From Spirochaetia bacterium (GTDB lineage: Bacteria > Spirochaetota > Spirochaetia > Treponematales > Breznakiellaceae), in NCBI GenBank assembly GCA_025997755.1, contig BNVA01000048.1, positions 1 through 11,177 on the forward strand: a stretch of DNA of 11,177 bases. The letters are read 5' to 3'. A program made the translations under genes and the position numbers. The notes under the pieces were generated by a model that saw only the letters and a list, made by a program, of their open reading frames with translations, did no database searches and was not told the origin of the DNA. This document shows, piece after piece, positions 1-7,420 of this stretch. Numbering within the stretch: position 1 is the stretch's first letter; the number at the start of each line of letters is the position of its first letter.

Positions 1-1
1 C

Positions 2-1309
2 GCACGCCGCGGGCAGAAGGAGATGGATAAGCCGGAAATATTGTTTGCGAACCGTTACATAGAAAGCTATGTTGACCCGCTTATTCCCGTTGTTTATAAA
101 ACTAAAACCGTTCAGACTGCAAAAAAGCCGTATTCCAATGCTTATGGCAATATGGTATCGGAATTTCGCCCAATTATGAAAGGCGGTGCCGTTGCGACAG
201 TCCTTGAGCTTGATTATGATATATCATTTTTAGATCAGGTAAGACGGCAGGCACGGATAGCGCTGCTGGTTTCCCTGATATTAGCAATCTTACTTGCCGG
301 AATCCTTGCAATCGTACTCTCCGGCTCCCTCACCCGTCCAATCGGAAAACTTGCGGCATACGCACGGCGAATTGGTGAAGGTGATTTGGATAGCAAGATT
401 ACGATCAAGGGAAAGGATGAGATCGCCGAACTGGGAACTATTCTTAGTAAGATGACCACGGATATTAAAGAGTATATAAATAATCTGAACCGGGTAACTG
501 CGGAAAAGGAAAGGATCAACAGTGAATTGAATGTTGCCTCGGACATTCAAAATGATATGCTTCCTCATATTTCCCCTACATTCTCAAACAATAAAAGATT
601 TTCGATCTTCGCTAAAATGGAACCCGCAAAAGAGGTGGGCGGTGACTTTTATGATTTTTTTTATATTGATACGGCAGAGACAAAAATAGTGCTGGTAATC
701 GCCGATGTAAGCGGAAAGAGTGTGTCGGCTGCCCTGTTTATGGTAATCGCAAAAACCCTGATAAAACAGCAAATGCTGCACTATGGCGATCCAGCAGCCG
801 TCCTTGATCATGTAAATAAAGTCCTCTGTGAGGATAATCCGCGATGTATGTTCGTAACCGTCTTTATATGTTCGATAGATCTCACCACCGGTCAGATGAT
901 CTACGCAAACGGAGGACATAACCCACCGCTACTAGCCAGAGGGGAACCCCGCACTATAGGCTCGGCGGAGACTGCCGAATCAAATCAGCCGTACCAGTTC
1001 ATACCGCTTAAAAAAGGAATTCCGCTGGGAATGATGGAAACCAGCCAGTATAAAACATCTTTTCTACAGTTGAATTACGGCGATAAACTGTATTTGTATA
1101 CCGACGGGATAAACGAAGCGATGAATATCCATGATAATCAGTTTGGTAACGATAGGTTTCTGGAAACGGCGAACAAATTCCGGGATTTACCACCTAAGGA
1201 ATTTGATGAAGCTATACGCCGCGAGGTTGAAGGGTTTGTTGCCGACGCCGAGCAATCGGATGATATTACAACCCTGTCAATGCGCTATACCGGATGCCAA
1301 ACCGTATAA
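2..1309 (+). CDS. SpoIIE/PP2C-type serine phosphatase receptor with HAMP domain (5' end outside window)
   Basis: This is a membrane-bound signalling phosphatase of the RsbU/SpoIIE type, which in this family dephosphorylates anti-sigma-factor antagonists or similar partners. The frame is open to the left edge. The ATG at 23 directly abuts AAGGAG with no spacing, so it is probably internal and the protein is a C-terminal part. Counting from that ATG: residues 1-70 are the end of an extracytoplasmic sensor region, 78-100 a hydrophobic membrane segment, about 101-152 a HAMP domain (LTRPIGKLAAYARRIGEGDL), about 153-175 a charged helical linker, and 176-422 the PP2C phosphatase. Metal-site motifs are EVGGDFYD (Asp208), ADVSGK (Asp228), YTDG (Asp361) and QSDDIT (413-414), with GGHNPP at 297-302. 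No terminator follows. The ligand and the downstream target are unknown. Confidence 0.88.
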   Translation, partial: ARRGQKEMDKPEILFANRYIESYVDPLIPVVYKTKTVQTAKKPYSNAYGNMVSEFRPIMKGGAVATVLELDYDISFLDQVRRQARIALLVSLILAILLAGILAIVLSGSLTRPIGKLAAYARRIGEGDLDSKITIKGKDEIAELGTILSKMTTDIKEYINNLNRVTAEKERINSELNVASDIQNDMLPHISPTFSNNKRFSIFAKMEPAKEVGGDFYDFFYIDTAETKIVLVIADVSGKSVSAALFMVIAKTLIKQQMLHYGDPAAVLDHVNKVLCEDNPRCMFVTVFICSIDLTTGQMIYANGGHNPPLLARGEPRTIGSAETAESNQPYQFIPLKKGIPLGMMETSQYKTSFLQLNYGDKLYLYTDGINEAMNIHDNQFGNDRFLETANKFRDLPPKEFDEAIRREVEGFVADAEQSDDITTLSMRYTGCQTV

Positions 1310-1323
1310 GCTAGTCGCGTGAC

Positions 1324-1350
1324 ACGTGATATGTTGCGCCAACGTGATAT
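1324..1350 (+). promoter_or_regulatory. Direct repeat ACGTGATAT x2, possible regulator site
   Basis: ACGTGATAT occurs at 1324-1332 and again at 1342-1350, an 18-bp period, ending at the -35 element of the next promoter. The small palindrome GTTG-CGC-CAAC sits between them (1333-1343). The position just upstream of -35 fits an activator or repressor site, but that is inference from spacing alone. Confidence 0.3.
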
Positions 1351-1378
1351 TGAAAGTTTTTTTTATTTTTGTTAGAAT
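1350..1378 (+). promoter_or_regulatory. Sigma-70-type promoter of the DUF2158-like gene
   Basis: TTGAAA (1350-1355), a 17-bp spacer rich in T, and TAGAAT (1373-1378) form a near-consensus housekeeping promoter. It lies about 40 bp before the ATG at 1419 and serves the small gene that ends in the terminator at 1689-1717. Confidence 0.65.
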
Positions 1379-1418
1379 GATTAAAATAATTTCAAACAGT
1401 CGTTTTAAGGAGTATTCA

Positions 1419-1670
1419 ATGAGTGTTCGTGCTACAGATTCGCTAATTGCCGATATTGTTACGGTTTCGGCTATTACCGGCAGCCCAAAGATGGTTGTTT
1501 TGTCCGTTAATCCCGAGGCGAAACAGGTAAACACGGTTTGGTTTTCTACCGCAGGCGAGGTGCAGCAAGCAACCTTCCCCGCATCCGCTCTTGACAGAGT
1601 AGAAGTGAAAACCGCTGCGGTAAAGAAAGCCGCGCCTGCCGGAAAACCGGCATCCGGAAAGAAAAAATAA
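1419..1670 (+). CDS. Small DUF2158/YodC-like protein with basic Lys/Ala tail
   Basis: An 83-residue protein of unknown function. The start is ATG 1419 because AAGGAG (1407-1412) lies six bases upstream; the upstream in-frame extension has no comparable site. The core reads GSPKMVV (21-27), VWF (40-42) and ATFP (51-54). This matches the pattern I recall for DUF2158 (YodC family), in which a glycine-x-MVV strand is followed by a W/F turn and an xATFP strand ahead of a short helix. Residues 66-83 form a low-complexity Ala/Pro/Lys tail ending in GKKK, which may bind nucleic acid or acidic partners (inference). The gene is monocistronic, with its own promoter at 1350-1378 and terminator at 1689-1717. 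The family call rests on recalled motif spacing only. Confidence 0.72.
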   Translation: MSVRATDSLIADIVTVSAITGSPKMVVLSVNPEAKQVNTVWFSTAGEVQQATFPASALDRVEVKTAAVKKAAPAGKPASGKKK

Positions 1671-1688
1671 TTTTTTCCATCCATCAAT

Positions 1689-1718
1689 AAACCCCCTTGA
1701 AATATTCAAGGGGGTTTT
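1689..1718 (+). terminator. Rho-independent terminator
   Basis: A perfect 13-bp stem (1689-1701 with 1705-1717, sequence AAACCCCCTTGAA and its complement) with an ATA loop is followed by TTTTCATTTTTATT. It ends transcription of the DUF2158-like gene and separates it from the oxidoreductase gene. Being A-rich on the left arm, it may also work weakly in reverse. Confidence 0.92.
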
Positions 1719-1753
1719 CATTTTTATTACAGATTTATTATATAAGGACAGAT

Positions 1754-3373
1754 ATGCTTGAACTAAATCTAAAATCCATAAAAGAAAACAAGGCGGAATT
1801 TGAAAAGGCGGGGGTACATTTACCTGCATATAACATAGAGACGGTTAAAAAAAATACGGCAAATGCGCCTGTGTGGGTGCATTTCGGGATGGGAAATCTT
1901 TTTAAGGCATATCACGCGGTGCTTGCCCAAAAACTCATAGAAATGGGACAAGCGGACAAGGGAATCATCGTAGCGGTGCCGAACGATTTTAGCAGTATCG
2001 ACACGCTTTACAAACCGCACGATAATCTGATCTTGCAGGTTGTTATGAAGGCGGACGGTACGCTTTTAAAACAGATCGCGGCAAGCGTTACCGAAATTGT
2101 GGCGGCTAATCCCGCCGACCCGGCATCGTGGGAGCGGCTTAAAACAATTTTTGAGGCTAAATCACTGCAAATGGTCAGTTTTGCGATAACCGAAAAAGGC
2201 TACGACCTTAAAACAATGGATGGCGGTGTACGTCCTGAAATTACTTCCGAGCTTGACGGCGGCTTTTCGGCTGCAAAACACACAATGTTAAAACTTACCT
2301 GTCTGCTCTATGCGCGTTACAAAAAAAACCAAGCTCCATTAGCCCTTGTAAGCACGGATAATTTTTCGCATAACGGGGATAAGCTAAAAGCGGCGGTACT
2401 TCTTGCAGCCGGAGAGTGGGTAAAACGCGGCATTGTTGAAAAAGAATTTGTTGATTATATCTGCGATCCCAAAAAAACGGCGTTCCCGTTGAGCATGATC
2501 GATAAGATCACCCCGTACGCATCTCCAAAAGTTGAAAAGGCATTAAAAGAAGCCGGATTGGGCGGTATGGATATTGTAAAAACCCCAAAAGGTTCGGTAA
2601 CATCGGCGTTTGTAAATACCGAAGAAGCGGAGTACCTTGTTGTGGAAGATACCTTCCCGAACGGCCGCCCGCCTCTGGAAAAAGCGGGTGTGTATTTTAC
2701 AACGCGTGAGACTGTTGATATGGTCGAGCGTATGAAAGTCTGTACCTGTCTTAACCCGCTGCATACGGCGCTTGCGATCTTTGGATGCCTCTTGGGATAC
2801 ACCTCAATAGCCGACGAGATGAGGGATGCCGACCTCTCAAAACTTGTAAACAAAATAGGATACGAGGAGGGAATGCCTGTTGTTACAGACCCGCTCATAA
2901 TAAAACCCGCCGATTTTATAAAAGAAGTACTCACGGTACGCTTCCCAAATCCGAATATACCCGATACGCCGCAGCGTATAGCTACGGACACATCTCAAAA
3001 ACTGGGAATACGTTTTGGCGAAACAATTAAACTCTACGTTAAGCGCAATGATCTTGATATAAAAAAACTTACGCTTATACCTCTTGTTATTGCCGCATGG
3101 TGCCGCTACCTGCTGGGTGTTGACGACAACGGAAACAACTTTACGATAAGCCCCGACCCGCTGTTATCCGATCTGCAAAAAACGTTAAACGGCGTAAGTT
3201 TAGGAAAACCTGAAAGCGCAAACGGCAAATTAAAGACAATTCTGTCTAACGAAAAAATATTTGCAAGCGATCTTTACAAGGCAGGTCTAGGCGAAAAGAT
3301 CGAAGACTACCTTGCCCGGATGCTTGCGGGACCCGGCGCGGTGCGCAAAACGCTGCAAAAATATTTGCGGTAG
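1754..3373 (+). CDS. Mannitol dehydrogenase family oxidoreductase (fructuronate reductase/polyol dehydrogenase type)
   Basis: A 539-residue cytoplasmic NAD(P)-dependent long-chain polyol or uronate dehydrogenase. The family interconverts pairs such as D-mannonate/D-fructuronate or mannitol/fructose; the substrate here cannot be read from sequence. The start is ATG 1754, preceded by AAGGA (1744-1748) at 5 bp spacing; the longer open frame from 1697 begins inside the terminator stem and is not used. The N-terminal Rossmann fold carries HFGMGNLFKAYHA (43-55), the family's GxGxFxRAH-like signature. STDNFSHNG (200-208) is the conserved DNxxxNG loop. The catalytic segment is MKVCTCLNPLH (327-337), with Lys328, Asn334 and His337, where the Lys-to-Asn spacing is one longer than in the classical mannitol dehydrogenase motif as I recall it. 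It appears to be a single-gene unit; the next gene starts 46 bp on. Confidence 0.87.
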   Translation: MLELNLKSIKENKAEFEKAGVHLPAYNIETVKKNTANAPVWVHFGMGNLFKAYHAVLAQKLIEMGQADKGIIVAVPNDFSSIDTLYKPHDNLILQVVMKADGTLLKQIAASVTEIVAANPADPASWERLKTIFEAKSLQMVSFAITEKGYDLKTMDGGVRPEITSELDGGFSAAKHTMLKLTCLLYARYKKNQAPLALVSTDNFSHNGDKLKAAVLLAAGEWVKRGIVEKEFVDYICDPKKTAFPLSMIDKITPYASPKVEKALKEAGLGGMDIVKTPKGSVTSAFVNTEEAEYLVVEDTFPNGRPPLEKAGVYFTTRETVDMVERMKVCTCLNPLHTALAIFGCLLGYTSIADEMRDADLSKLVNKIGYEEGMPVVTDPLIIKPADFIKEVLTVRFPNPNIPDTPQRIATDTSQKLGIRFGETIKLYVKRNDLDIKKLTLIPLVIAAWCRYLLGVDDNGNNFTISPDPLLSDLQKTLNGVSLGKPESANGKLKTILSNEKIFASDLYKAGLGEKIEDYLARMLAGPGAVRKTLQKYLR

Positions 3374-3419
3374 CGCGATACCTTGATCAATCACCGTAAA
3401 ATATGGTAGTTTTCGTTAA

Positions 3420-3788
3420 ATGAACGCTAAAGTTGCTGAGAAAGGCACTTTTTTTGATAAAATTCAACAAATTACCGAAAACGTTCTTACCCGTAGGGCA
3501 AAGGCTCAGCGTATAAAAAAAGAAAAACAGCAAAAAAAAAATCCGGTTGTTGACTGGCTAGAGGCTTTTATCTGGGCGGTGTGCGTTGTTCTTTTGATCA
3601 ATCAATATCTTTTTCAGGCGTATCAGATTCCTTCGGGATCGATGATCAACACTTTATTGATAGGCGACAGAATTTTTGTAAACAAGATTGTTTATGGTCC
3701 TGAGCTTTTGCCGGGAATATTAAAAATACCCAGTCCGTGGAAACCACGCCGCAATCAGGTGATCATTTTTGAAAAAGATATTGATTGA
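3420..3788 (+). CDS. lepB: N-terminal fragment of signal peptidase I (membrane anchor and Ser box)
   Basis: A 122-residue product truncated by the insertion. It has a basic N-terminus (residues 24-40, many Lys/Arg/Gln), one membrane segment (about 48-65, AFIWAVCVVLLINQYLF), and the serine box QIPSGSM with nucleophile Ser74, followed by GDRIFVNK (82-89). The normal frame ends after RRNQVIIFE (110-118). The last residues KDID are read from the inverted segment and then hit TGA. The general-base lysine is missing, so the fragment should be catalytically dead but could still insert in the membrane. Confidence 0.75.
   Translation: MNAKVAEKGTFFDKIQQITENVLTRRAKAQRIKKEKQQKKNPVVDWLEAFIWAVCVVLLINQYLFQAYQIPSGSMINTLLIGDRIFVNKIVYGPELLPGILKIPSPWKPRRNQVIIFEKDID
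3504..3616 (+). repeat. Inverted repeat, left arm (source of templated inversion)
   Basis: This 113-bp stretch of lepB coding sequence is exactly the reverse complement of 3770-3882; paired positions sum to 7386 throughout, including a 10-A/10-T run (3532-3541 with 3845-3854). The two arms are separated by 153 bp. Confidence 0.97.
3700..3775 (+). repeat. 76-bp direct repeat, copy 1, in lepB
   Basis: Identical over 76 bp to 3877-3952; flanking bases differ on both sides (C3699 against G3876, A3776 against T3953). The offset is 177 bp. It encodes the part of signal peptidase that reads LLPGILKIPSPWKPRRNQ. Confidence 0.97.
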
Positions 3789-3882
3789 TCAAAAGAACAA
3801 CGCACACCGCCCAGATAAAAGCCTCTAGCCAGTCAACAACCGGATTTTTTTTTTGCTGTTTTTCTTTTTTTATACGCTGAGC
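3770..3882 (-). repeat. Inverted repeat, right arm (inverted copy inserted in lepB)
   Basis: Perfect reverse complement of 3504-3616. Its first six bases (TGAAAA, 3770-3775) overlap the end of the first direct repeat, and its last six (CTGAGC, 3877-3882) overlap the start of the second. These overlaps are the microhomologies at both junctions. It supplies the TGA that truncates lepB. Confidence 0.97.
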
Positions 3883-3952
3883 TTTTGCCGGGAATATTAA
3901 AAATACCCAGTCCGTGGAAACCACGCCGCAATCAGGTGATCATTTTTGAAAA
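3877..3952 (+). repeat. 76-bp direct repeat, copy 2, in lepB
   Basis: Exact second copy of 3700-3775. After it the normal lepB frame resumes (NPSYISRG). Recombination or slippage between the two copies would delete exactly 177 bp and restore the open frame. Confidence 0.97.
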
Positions 3953-4595
3953 TCCATCGTATATATCGCGGGGAACGGCGTTTGATGTTGCGCAGCGGAT
4001 CATCTATATGCTTACGTTTTCTCTTGTCGATATTGACAGAGACGCTTCCGGCAATCCAAAGGCGCATTTCCTTATAAAAAGGGCTGTGGGCATGGGCGGA
4101 GATCAATTTATAAATGACCGGGGCGAATTACTGATCCGTTTTGCTGGAGAAAACCGTACTGTGCGTGAACGCGATTATAACGCGGGGCGCGGCTGGATAC
4201 ACAATATAAGCCGTCTTATGGATGTCAAACTCTATCCGGCGCTGGAAGCTGTGGCAAGGGCTTCTGCATTTATCGACTTGGGACTTAAGCCGCCTGAAAG
4301 CCTTATTAAAAAAGCGGAAGCGGCGGCGAACATCAATAACATAGATTACATTACCTACGAGCGTTCAAGGCTGGAGGTACTGCGCGCCGCATTTCCTCAC
4401 GACAGCCGTTACTCAAGGCAGTGGGCGCGGCAGGTGCAGGGCTGGTATGTACCGCAAGATAGATTACTGCCGCTTGGCGACAACCGTGATAACTCACGCG
4501 ATGGCCGGTACTTTGGGCCTGTGCGTTTATCAAAAGTGCTTGGGCGGGGCGCGTTTAAATATTGGCCGCTTTCCCGTTTGGGCGTTATAGAATAG
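3885..4595 (+). CDS. lepB: C-terminal fragment of signal peptidase I (Lys box and box E)
   Basis: This open frame holds the rest of the disrupted enzyme. Counting from a possible TTG at 3885, the catalytic lysine is Lys65 in FLIKRAVGMGGD and box E is LGDNRDNSRDGRYFGPV (197-213). The roughly 130 residues between them form the large second domain, of similar size to that in the E. coli LepB class. The first 22 residues repeat the end of the upstream fragment because of the 76-bp duplication. The TTG has no good ribosome binding site and the product would lack the membrane anchor and nucleophilic serine, so I regard it as a gene remnant. It ends 9 bp before the next signal peptidase gene. Confidence 0.65.
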   Translation: MPGILKIPSPWKPRRNQVIIFENPSYISRGTAFDVAQRIIYMLTFSLVDIDRDASGNPKAHFLIKRAVGMGGDQFINDRGELLIRFAGENRTVRERDYNAGRGWIHNISRLMDVKLYPALEAVARASAFIDLGLKPPESLIKKAEAAANINNIDYITYERSRLEVLRAAFPHDSRYSRQWARQVQGWYVPQDRLLPLGDNRDNSRDGRYFGPVRLSKVLGRGAFKYWPLSRLGVIE

Positions 4596-4604
4596 GGAAA
4601 AAAA

Positions 4605-5330
4605 TTGTTCAAAAAATGGCTAAAATATTCATACGCTGATCAAAAAACCCAGTCCGCGCGTATAAGCGCCATTGTTCTGCGGACAGTGCTTTTATTTATC
4701 GTTTATATAGCTTTTACCAATTTTGTTTTTTATATGAGGTCTGTGGAAAATACATCCATGCAGCCGGCGCTAAATCCGGGGGATCATCTGATCTTTTCGT
4801 CGTTTAGTGTACGCTCGTATATAAAGGATTCATACTCACTTAGTAAGCTCCCTGTTGAAAGGGGAAACATCGTTCTAATAGACAGGAACGCCGATCAAGA
4901 AAACAGCGGAGTTTCTTTTGTTTTTGACAGAATAGTCCGTTTTTTTACGCTGGGCAAAATCGGCTATAAGGGCTACAACAACAATCTCTTTGTAAAACGT
5001 ATTATAGGATTGCCGGGCGATACGGTATCCCTTACCAACTTTGTTCTTAGGGTACGTCCCGCCGGTAGCCCGTATACATTCACGGAATTTGAATTATCCG
5101 ACGAACTTTACTATCCCAACATACCGCAGGTATCCTCGCTTTGGGATTCCTCGCTGCCGTTTTCCGGCAACCTCGATCCTATAGTTTTGGGCGAGAATCA
5201 ATGTTTTGTTTTGTCGGACGATAGGGGTAACACAAACGATTCCAGAACTTGGGGGGCTGTTACTTCAACTCATATAAGAGGCAAGGCAATTTTCCGGTAT
5301 TGGCCGCCTAACCATTTGGGATTTCCTTGA
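4605..5330 (+). CDS. lepB: Type I signal peptidase (downstream, intact copy)
   Basis: A 241-residue inner-membrane signal peptidase I that cleaves signal peptides on the outer face of the membrane. The start is TTG 4605, preceded by AGGG and an A-run; no in-frame ATG occurs before the serine box. A membrane segment spans about 19-44. The nucleophile is Ser51 in VENTSMQPALNPGD, the general base Lys131 in NLFVKRIIGLPGD, and box E is LSDDRGNTNDSRTWG (203-217), a variant of the usual GDNRDNSxDSR in which the Gly and Asn are replaced. The C-terminus has FRYWPPNHLG, shared with the tail of the first copy (FKYWPLSRLG). It lies 9 bp after the broken lepB and 24 bp before tyrS, so these genes are probably co-transcribed. 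It may be the only working signal peptidase of this pair. Confidence 0.9.
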   Translation: MFKKWLKYSYADQKTQSARISAIVLRTVLLFIVYIAFTNFVFYMRSVENTSMQPALNPGDHLIFSSFSVRSYIKDSYSLSKLPVERGNIVLIDRNADQENSGVSFVFDRIVRFFTLGKIGYKGYNNNLFVKRIIGLPGDTVSLTNFVLRVRPAGSPYTFTEFELSDELYYPNIPQVSSLWDSSLPFSGNLDPIVLGENQCFVLSDDRGNTNDSRTWGAVTSTHIRGKAIFRYWPPNHLGFP

Positions 5331-5354
5331 TAACGGCAAACTGCCGGAGGTTTT

Positions 5355-6605
5355 ATGAACAATGAATTAGAAAATTTAAAAAAGCGCGGCTTTTTTTCCC
5401 AGTGTACAAACACCGATGGGCTTTCCGATTTGATGAACAGGGAAGCAATAACTTTTTATGTGGGCTGCGATCCCACGGGCAGCAGTCTTCACATAGGACA
5501 CATGGTGCCGTTTTTTGCATTCCGTCACCTCCGCGAACAGGGACACAAGGGCATCGCACTGATAGGCGGGGGAACGGCGCGTATAGGCGATCCTTCCGGC
5601 AAAACCGAGATGAGGAAGATGCTCTCCTACGAACAGCTTGATAAAAATACGCTTGCAATCCGCGGGCAGCTTGACAGATTTTTAGGCGGCTTTGACGGCA
5701 AAACCGCTATATGCGCCAACAACAAGGACTGGCTCGCCGACCTTAACTATATCGACTTCCTGCGTGAGATAGGCAGCCATTTTTCCGTAAACAGAATGTT
5801 ATCGTTTGAGGCTTACAAGATGAGGCTGGAAACAGGGCTTTCCTTTATCGAGTTTAACTATCAGCTTTTGCAGAGCTATGATTTTTTACAGCTTCACAAA
5901 CGCTATGGATGTTCCCTGCAAATAGGCGGCGATGACCAATGGGGCAACATAGTCGCCGGTATGGAGCTTATACGCCGTGTGGGAGGTGCTGCACCCGAAG
6001 CCTTTGGGCTTACCTTTCCGCTTGTTACCACATCCGGCGGCAAAAAAATGGGCAAAACCGAAAAAGGCGCGGTTTTCCTTGACCCCGAATTAACCAGTCC
6101 ATACGACTTTTTTCAATACTGGCGCAATGTTCAGGATGATGATGTACGGCGCTTTTTGCTCCTGTTTACATTTCTGCCAATCGAAGAATGTGAATCGCTC
6201 AGCGCCGCCGGAAAAAATCCGAATGAGGCAAAGGAACGGCTTGCCTACGAGGTAACCGCATTGATCCACGGCAAGGCGGAGGCGGAAGCGGCGCTTTCCG
6301 GCGCTAAGGCTGCCTTCGGGAATGGCTCGGGCAGCCGTTCCGCTATGCCCACTAAAACCCTTCCAAAAGATAAATTTGAGGCGGGTTATAACATCGTAGA
6401 CCTTTTTACAGACTGCGGGTTATGCCCCACAAAGAGCGAAGCCCGCCGTCTGGTACAGCAGGGCGGCGCGTTCGTATCCGGCGCGGACGGGGTATTATCC
6501 GCCGTTACAGACCCAAAGGCAACGGTAGGTTTGGAAAACTTTAGTTCAGACGAATTGATACTGCGCGCCGGGAAAAAGCGCTTTCTACGAATGGTAACCG
6601 GCTAA
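5355..6605 (+). CDS. tyrS: Tyrosyl-tRNA synthetase
   Basis: This 416-residue class I aminoacyl-tRNA synthetase charges tRNA-Tyr with tyrosine in the cytoplasm. GGAGG (5346-5350) sits four bases before ATG 5355. The Rossmann catalytic domain carries FYVGCDPTGSSLHIGHM with the HIGH motif at 46-49, YQLLQSYD (169-176) and GGDDQWGN (191-198) for tyrosine recognition, and KMGKT (231-235) as the KMSKS loop. An S4-like RNA-binding domain occupies roughly the last 70 residues (YNIVDLFTDCGLCPTKSEAR, then VQQGG). Length is normal for bacterial TyrRS. It follows lepB closely and converges with the HAD gene: the two stop codons share bases 6603-6604, with no terminator between them. Confidence 0.97.
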   Translation: MNNELENLKKRGFFSQCTNTDGLSDLMNREAITFYVGCDPTGSSLHIGHMVPFFAFRHLREQGHKGIALIGGGTARIGDPSGKTEMRKMLSYEQLDKNTLAIRGQLDRFLGGFDGKTAICANNKDWLADLNYIDFLREIGSHFSVNRMLSFEAYKMRLETGLSFIEFNYQLLQSYDFLQLHKRYGCSLQIGGDDQWGNIVAGMELIRRVGGAAPEAFGLTFPLVTTSGGKKMGKTEKGAVFLDPELTSPYDFFQYWRNVQDDDVRRFLLLFTFLPIEECESLSAAGKNPNEAKERLAYEVTALIHGKAEAEAALSGAKAAFGNGSGSRSAMPTKTLPKDKFEAGYNIVDLFTDCGLCPTKSEARRLVQQGGAFVSGADGVLSAVTDPKATVGLENFSSDELILRAGKKRFLRMVTG

Positions 6606-7414
6606 CTAAAGCAGTAACGCTCAATGGCTATGGCTATGCCGTCGTTGTCGTTTGTCGCCTCGGTAACAGCCCATGCCAGTTCTTTTATACGCTCATCGCC
6701 GTTCAGCATTGCAATACCATACTCCGCCCACAGTATCATAGCCTCATCATTCATTGAGTCGCCGAACGACATTACCTCGCTGCGGTCTATACCGAGTTTT
6801 GTAGCAACCTTTGCCAACGCAATGCCTTTGTCGATTTTAGGGGGCAGTATTTCAAGAAAGTAAGGTTTACTGGTAAAAAGTGTAAGCTCATCACCTAAAA
6901 CATTGCGAAGAATCGTTTCAAGCGGCTTTAACAGCATAGGATCACCCGGAATTACCAGTTTATGGCAGTTTGTTTCAACATAATGAGCAAAATTTTCGGG
7001 AATAACCTGTTTTAAACCGGTAAGTTTACGGTCGATCTCGGTATACTCGGTGGCTTTCGACACGTACAGCACATCATCCACGTATAACTGTACCGAAAAC
7101 CCCTCGGCATCAGCCAAATGGTAGGCTGCAAGCGCAGGTTTAGACGGCAGCATTACCTGCTCAATTATCTTTCCGGTAGCCGTGTCATGGATTATCGCGC
7201 CGTTACCGCAGATCAAATAGCCTTCGCTTTTATCGAGCCCCAGTACTTTAACATAACTTGTTAAAGCCGGACGCACACGTCCCGATGCAAGAACAATGAT
7301 AATACCGGAATTTATAGCCTTTTTGATCGCTTTGCGCGTTCTTTGGGAAATAGTCAAATCGGAGCGAAGTAAGGTGTCGTCCAGATCCAATGCTATCAAT
7401 CTTATTTTTGCCAT
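6602..7414 (-). CDS. Cof-type HAD-IIB family phosphatase
   Basis: A 270-residue cytoplasmic HAD hydrolase of subclass IIB (Cof/YkrA/SupH type), a group that dephosphorylates sugar phosphates, flavin precursors or other small phosphometabolites. The substrate is unknown. All four HAD motifs are present: DLDDT with Asp10 and Asp12, LASGR with Ser44, Lys196 in PPKIDKG, and GDSMND (218-223). The IIB cap lies between motifs II and III (about 80-185). The ATG at 7414 has no Shine-Dalgarno; instead a strong -10 ends six bases before it, suggesting a leaderless transcript. The gene diverges from the GHMP kinase gene and overlaps the end of tyrS by 4 bp in the opposite direction. Confidence 0.92.
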   Translation of the reverse strand: MAKIRLIALDLDDTLLRSDLTISQRTRKAIKKAINSGIIIVLASGRVRPALTSYVKVLGLDKSEGYLICGNGAIIHDTATGKIIEQVMLPSKPALAAYHLADAEGFSVQLYVDDVLYVSKATEYTEIDRKLTGLKQVIPENFAHYVETNCHKLVIPGDPMLLKPLETILRNVLGDELTLFTSKPYFLEILPPKIDKGIALAKVATKLGIDRSEVMSFGDSMNDEAMILWAEYGIAMLNGDERIKELAWAVTEATNDNDGIAIAIERYCFS

Positions 7415-7420
7415 ATATCA

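Larger units (their letters stand above)
3420..4595 (+). pseudogene. lepB: Type I signal peptidase gene (upstream copy) disrupted by a 177-bp templated insertion
   Basis: The locus encodes a type I signal peptidase, the inner-membrane serine/lysine protease that removes signal peptides from exported proteins. The reading frame is interrupted by a TGA at 3786-3788. That stop lies in a 177-bp insertion made of an inverted copy of 3504-3616 plus a direct duplication of 3700-3775. Both halves are in the same frame, and removing 177 bp rejoins a 332-residue protein with the membrane segment (about 48-65), catalytic Ser74 (IPSGSM), catalytic Lys161 (LIKRAVG) and box E GDNRDNSRDGRYFGP. As it stands, Ser and Lys are encoded by separate fragments, so activity is unlikely. 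No Shine-Dalgarno is evident before ATG 3420. The intact tandem paralogue at 4605 may substitute. An assembly or amplification chimera is the main alternative. Confidence 0.85.

Noticed and set aside
1697..1753. Longer start for the mannitol dehydrogenase family gene
   Set aside because: The extension begins at a TTG inside the terminator stem and has no ribosome binding site; ATG 1754 has AAGGA at 5 bp.
3383..3407. Promoter directly before the first lepB (TTGATC and TATGGT)
   Set aside because: The spacer is only 13 bp and no better pair was found; not strong enough to report.
3504..3882. Transposon or insertion sequence bounded by the 113-bp inverted repeats
   Set aside because: The arms are lepB coding sequence, the space between is also lepB, and no transposase or target-site duplication is present; template switching explains every base.
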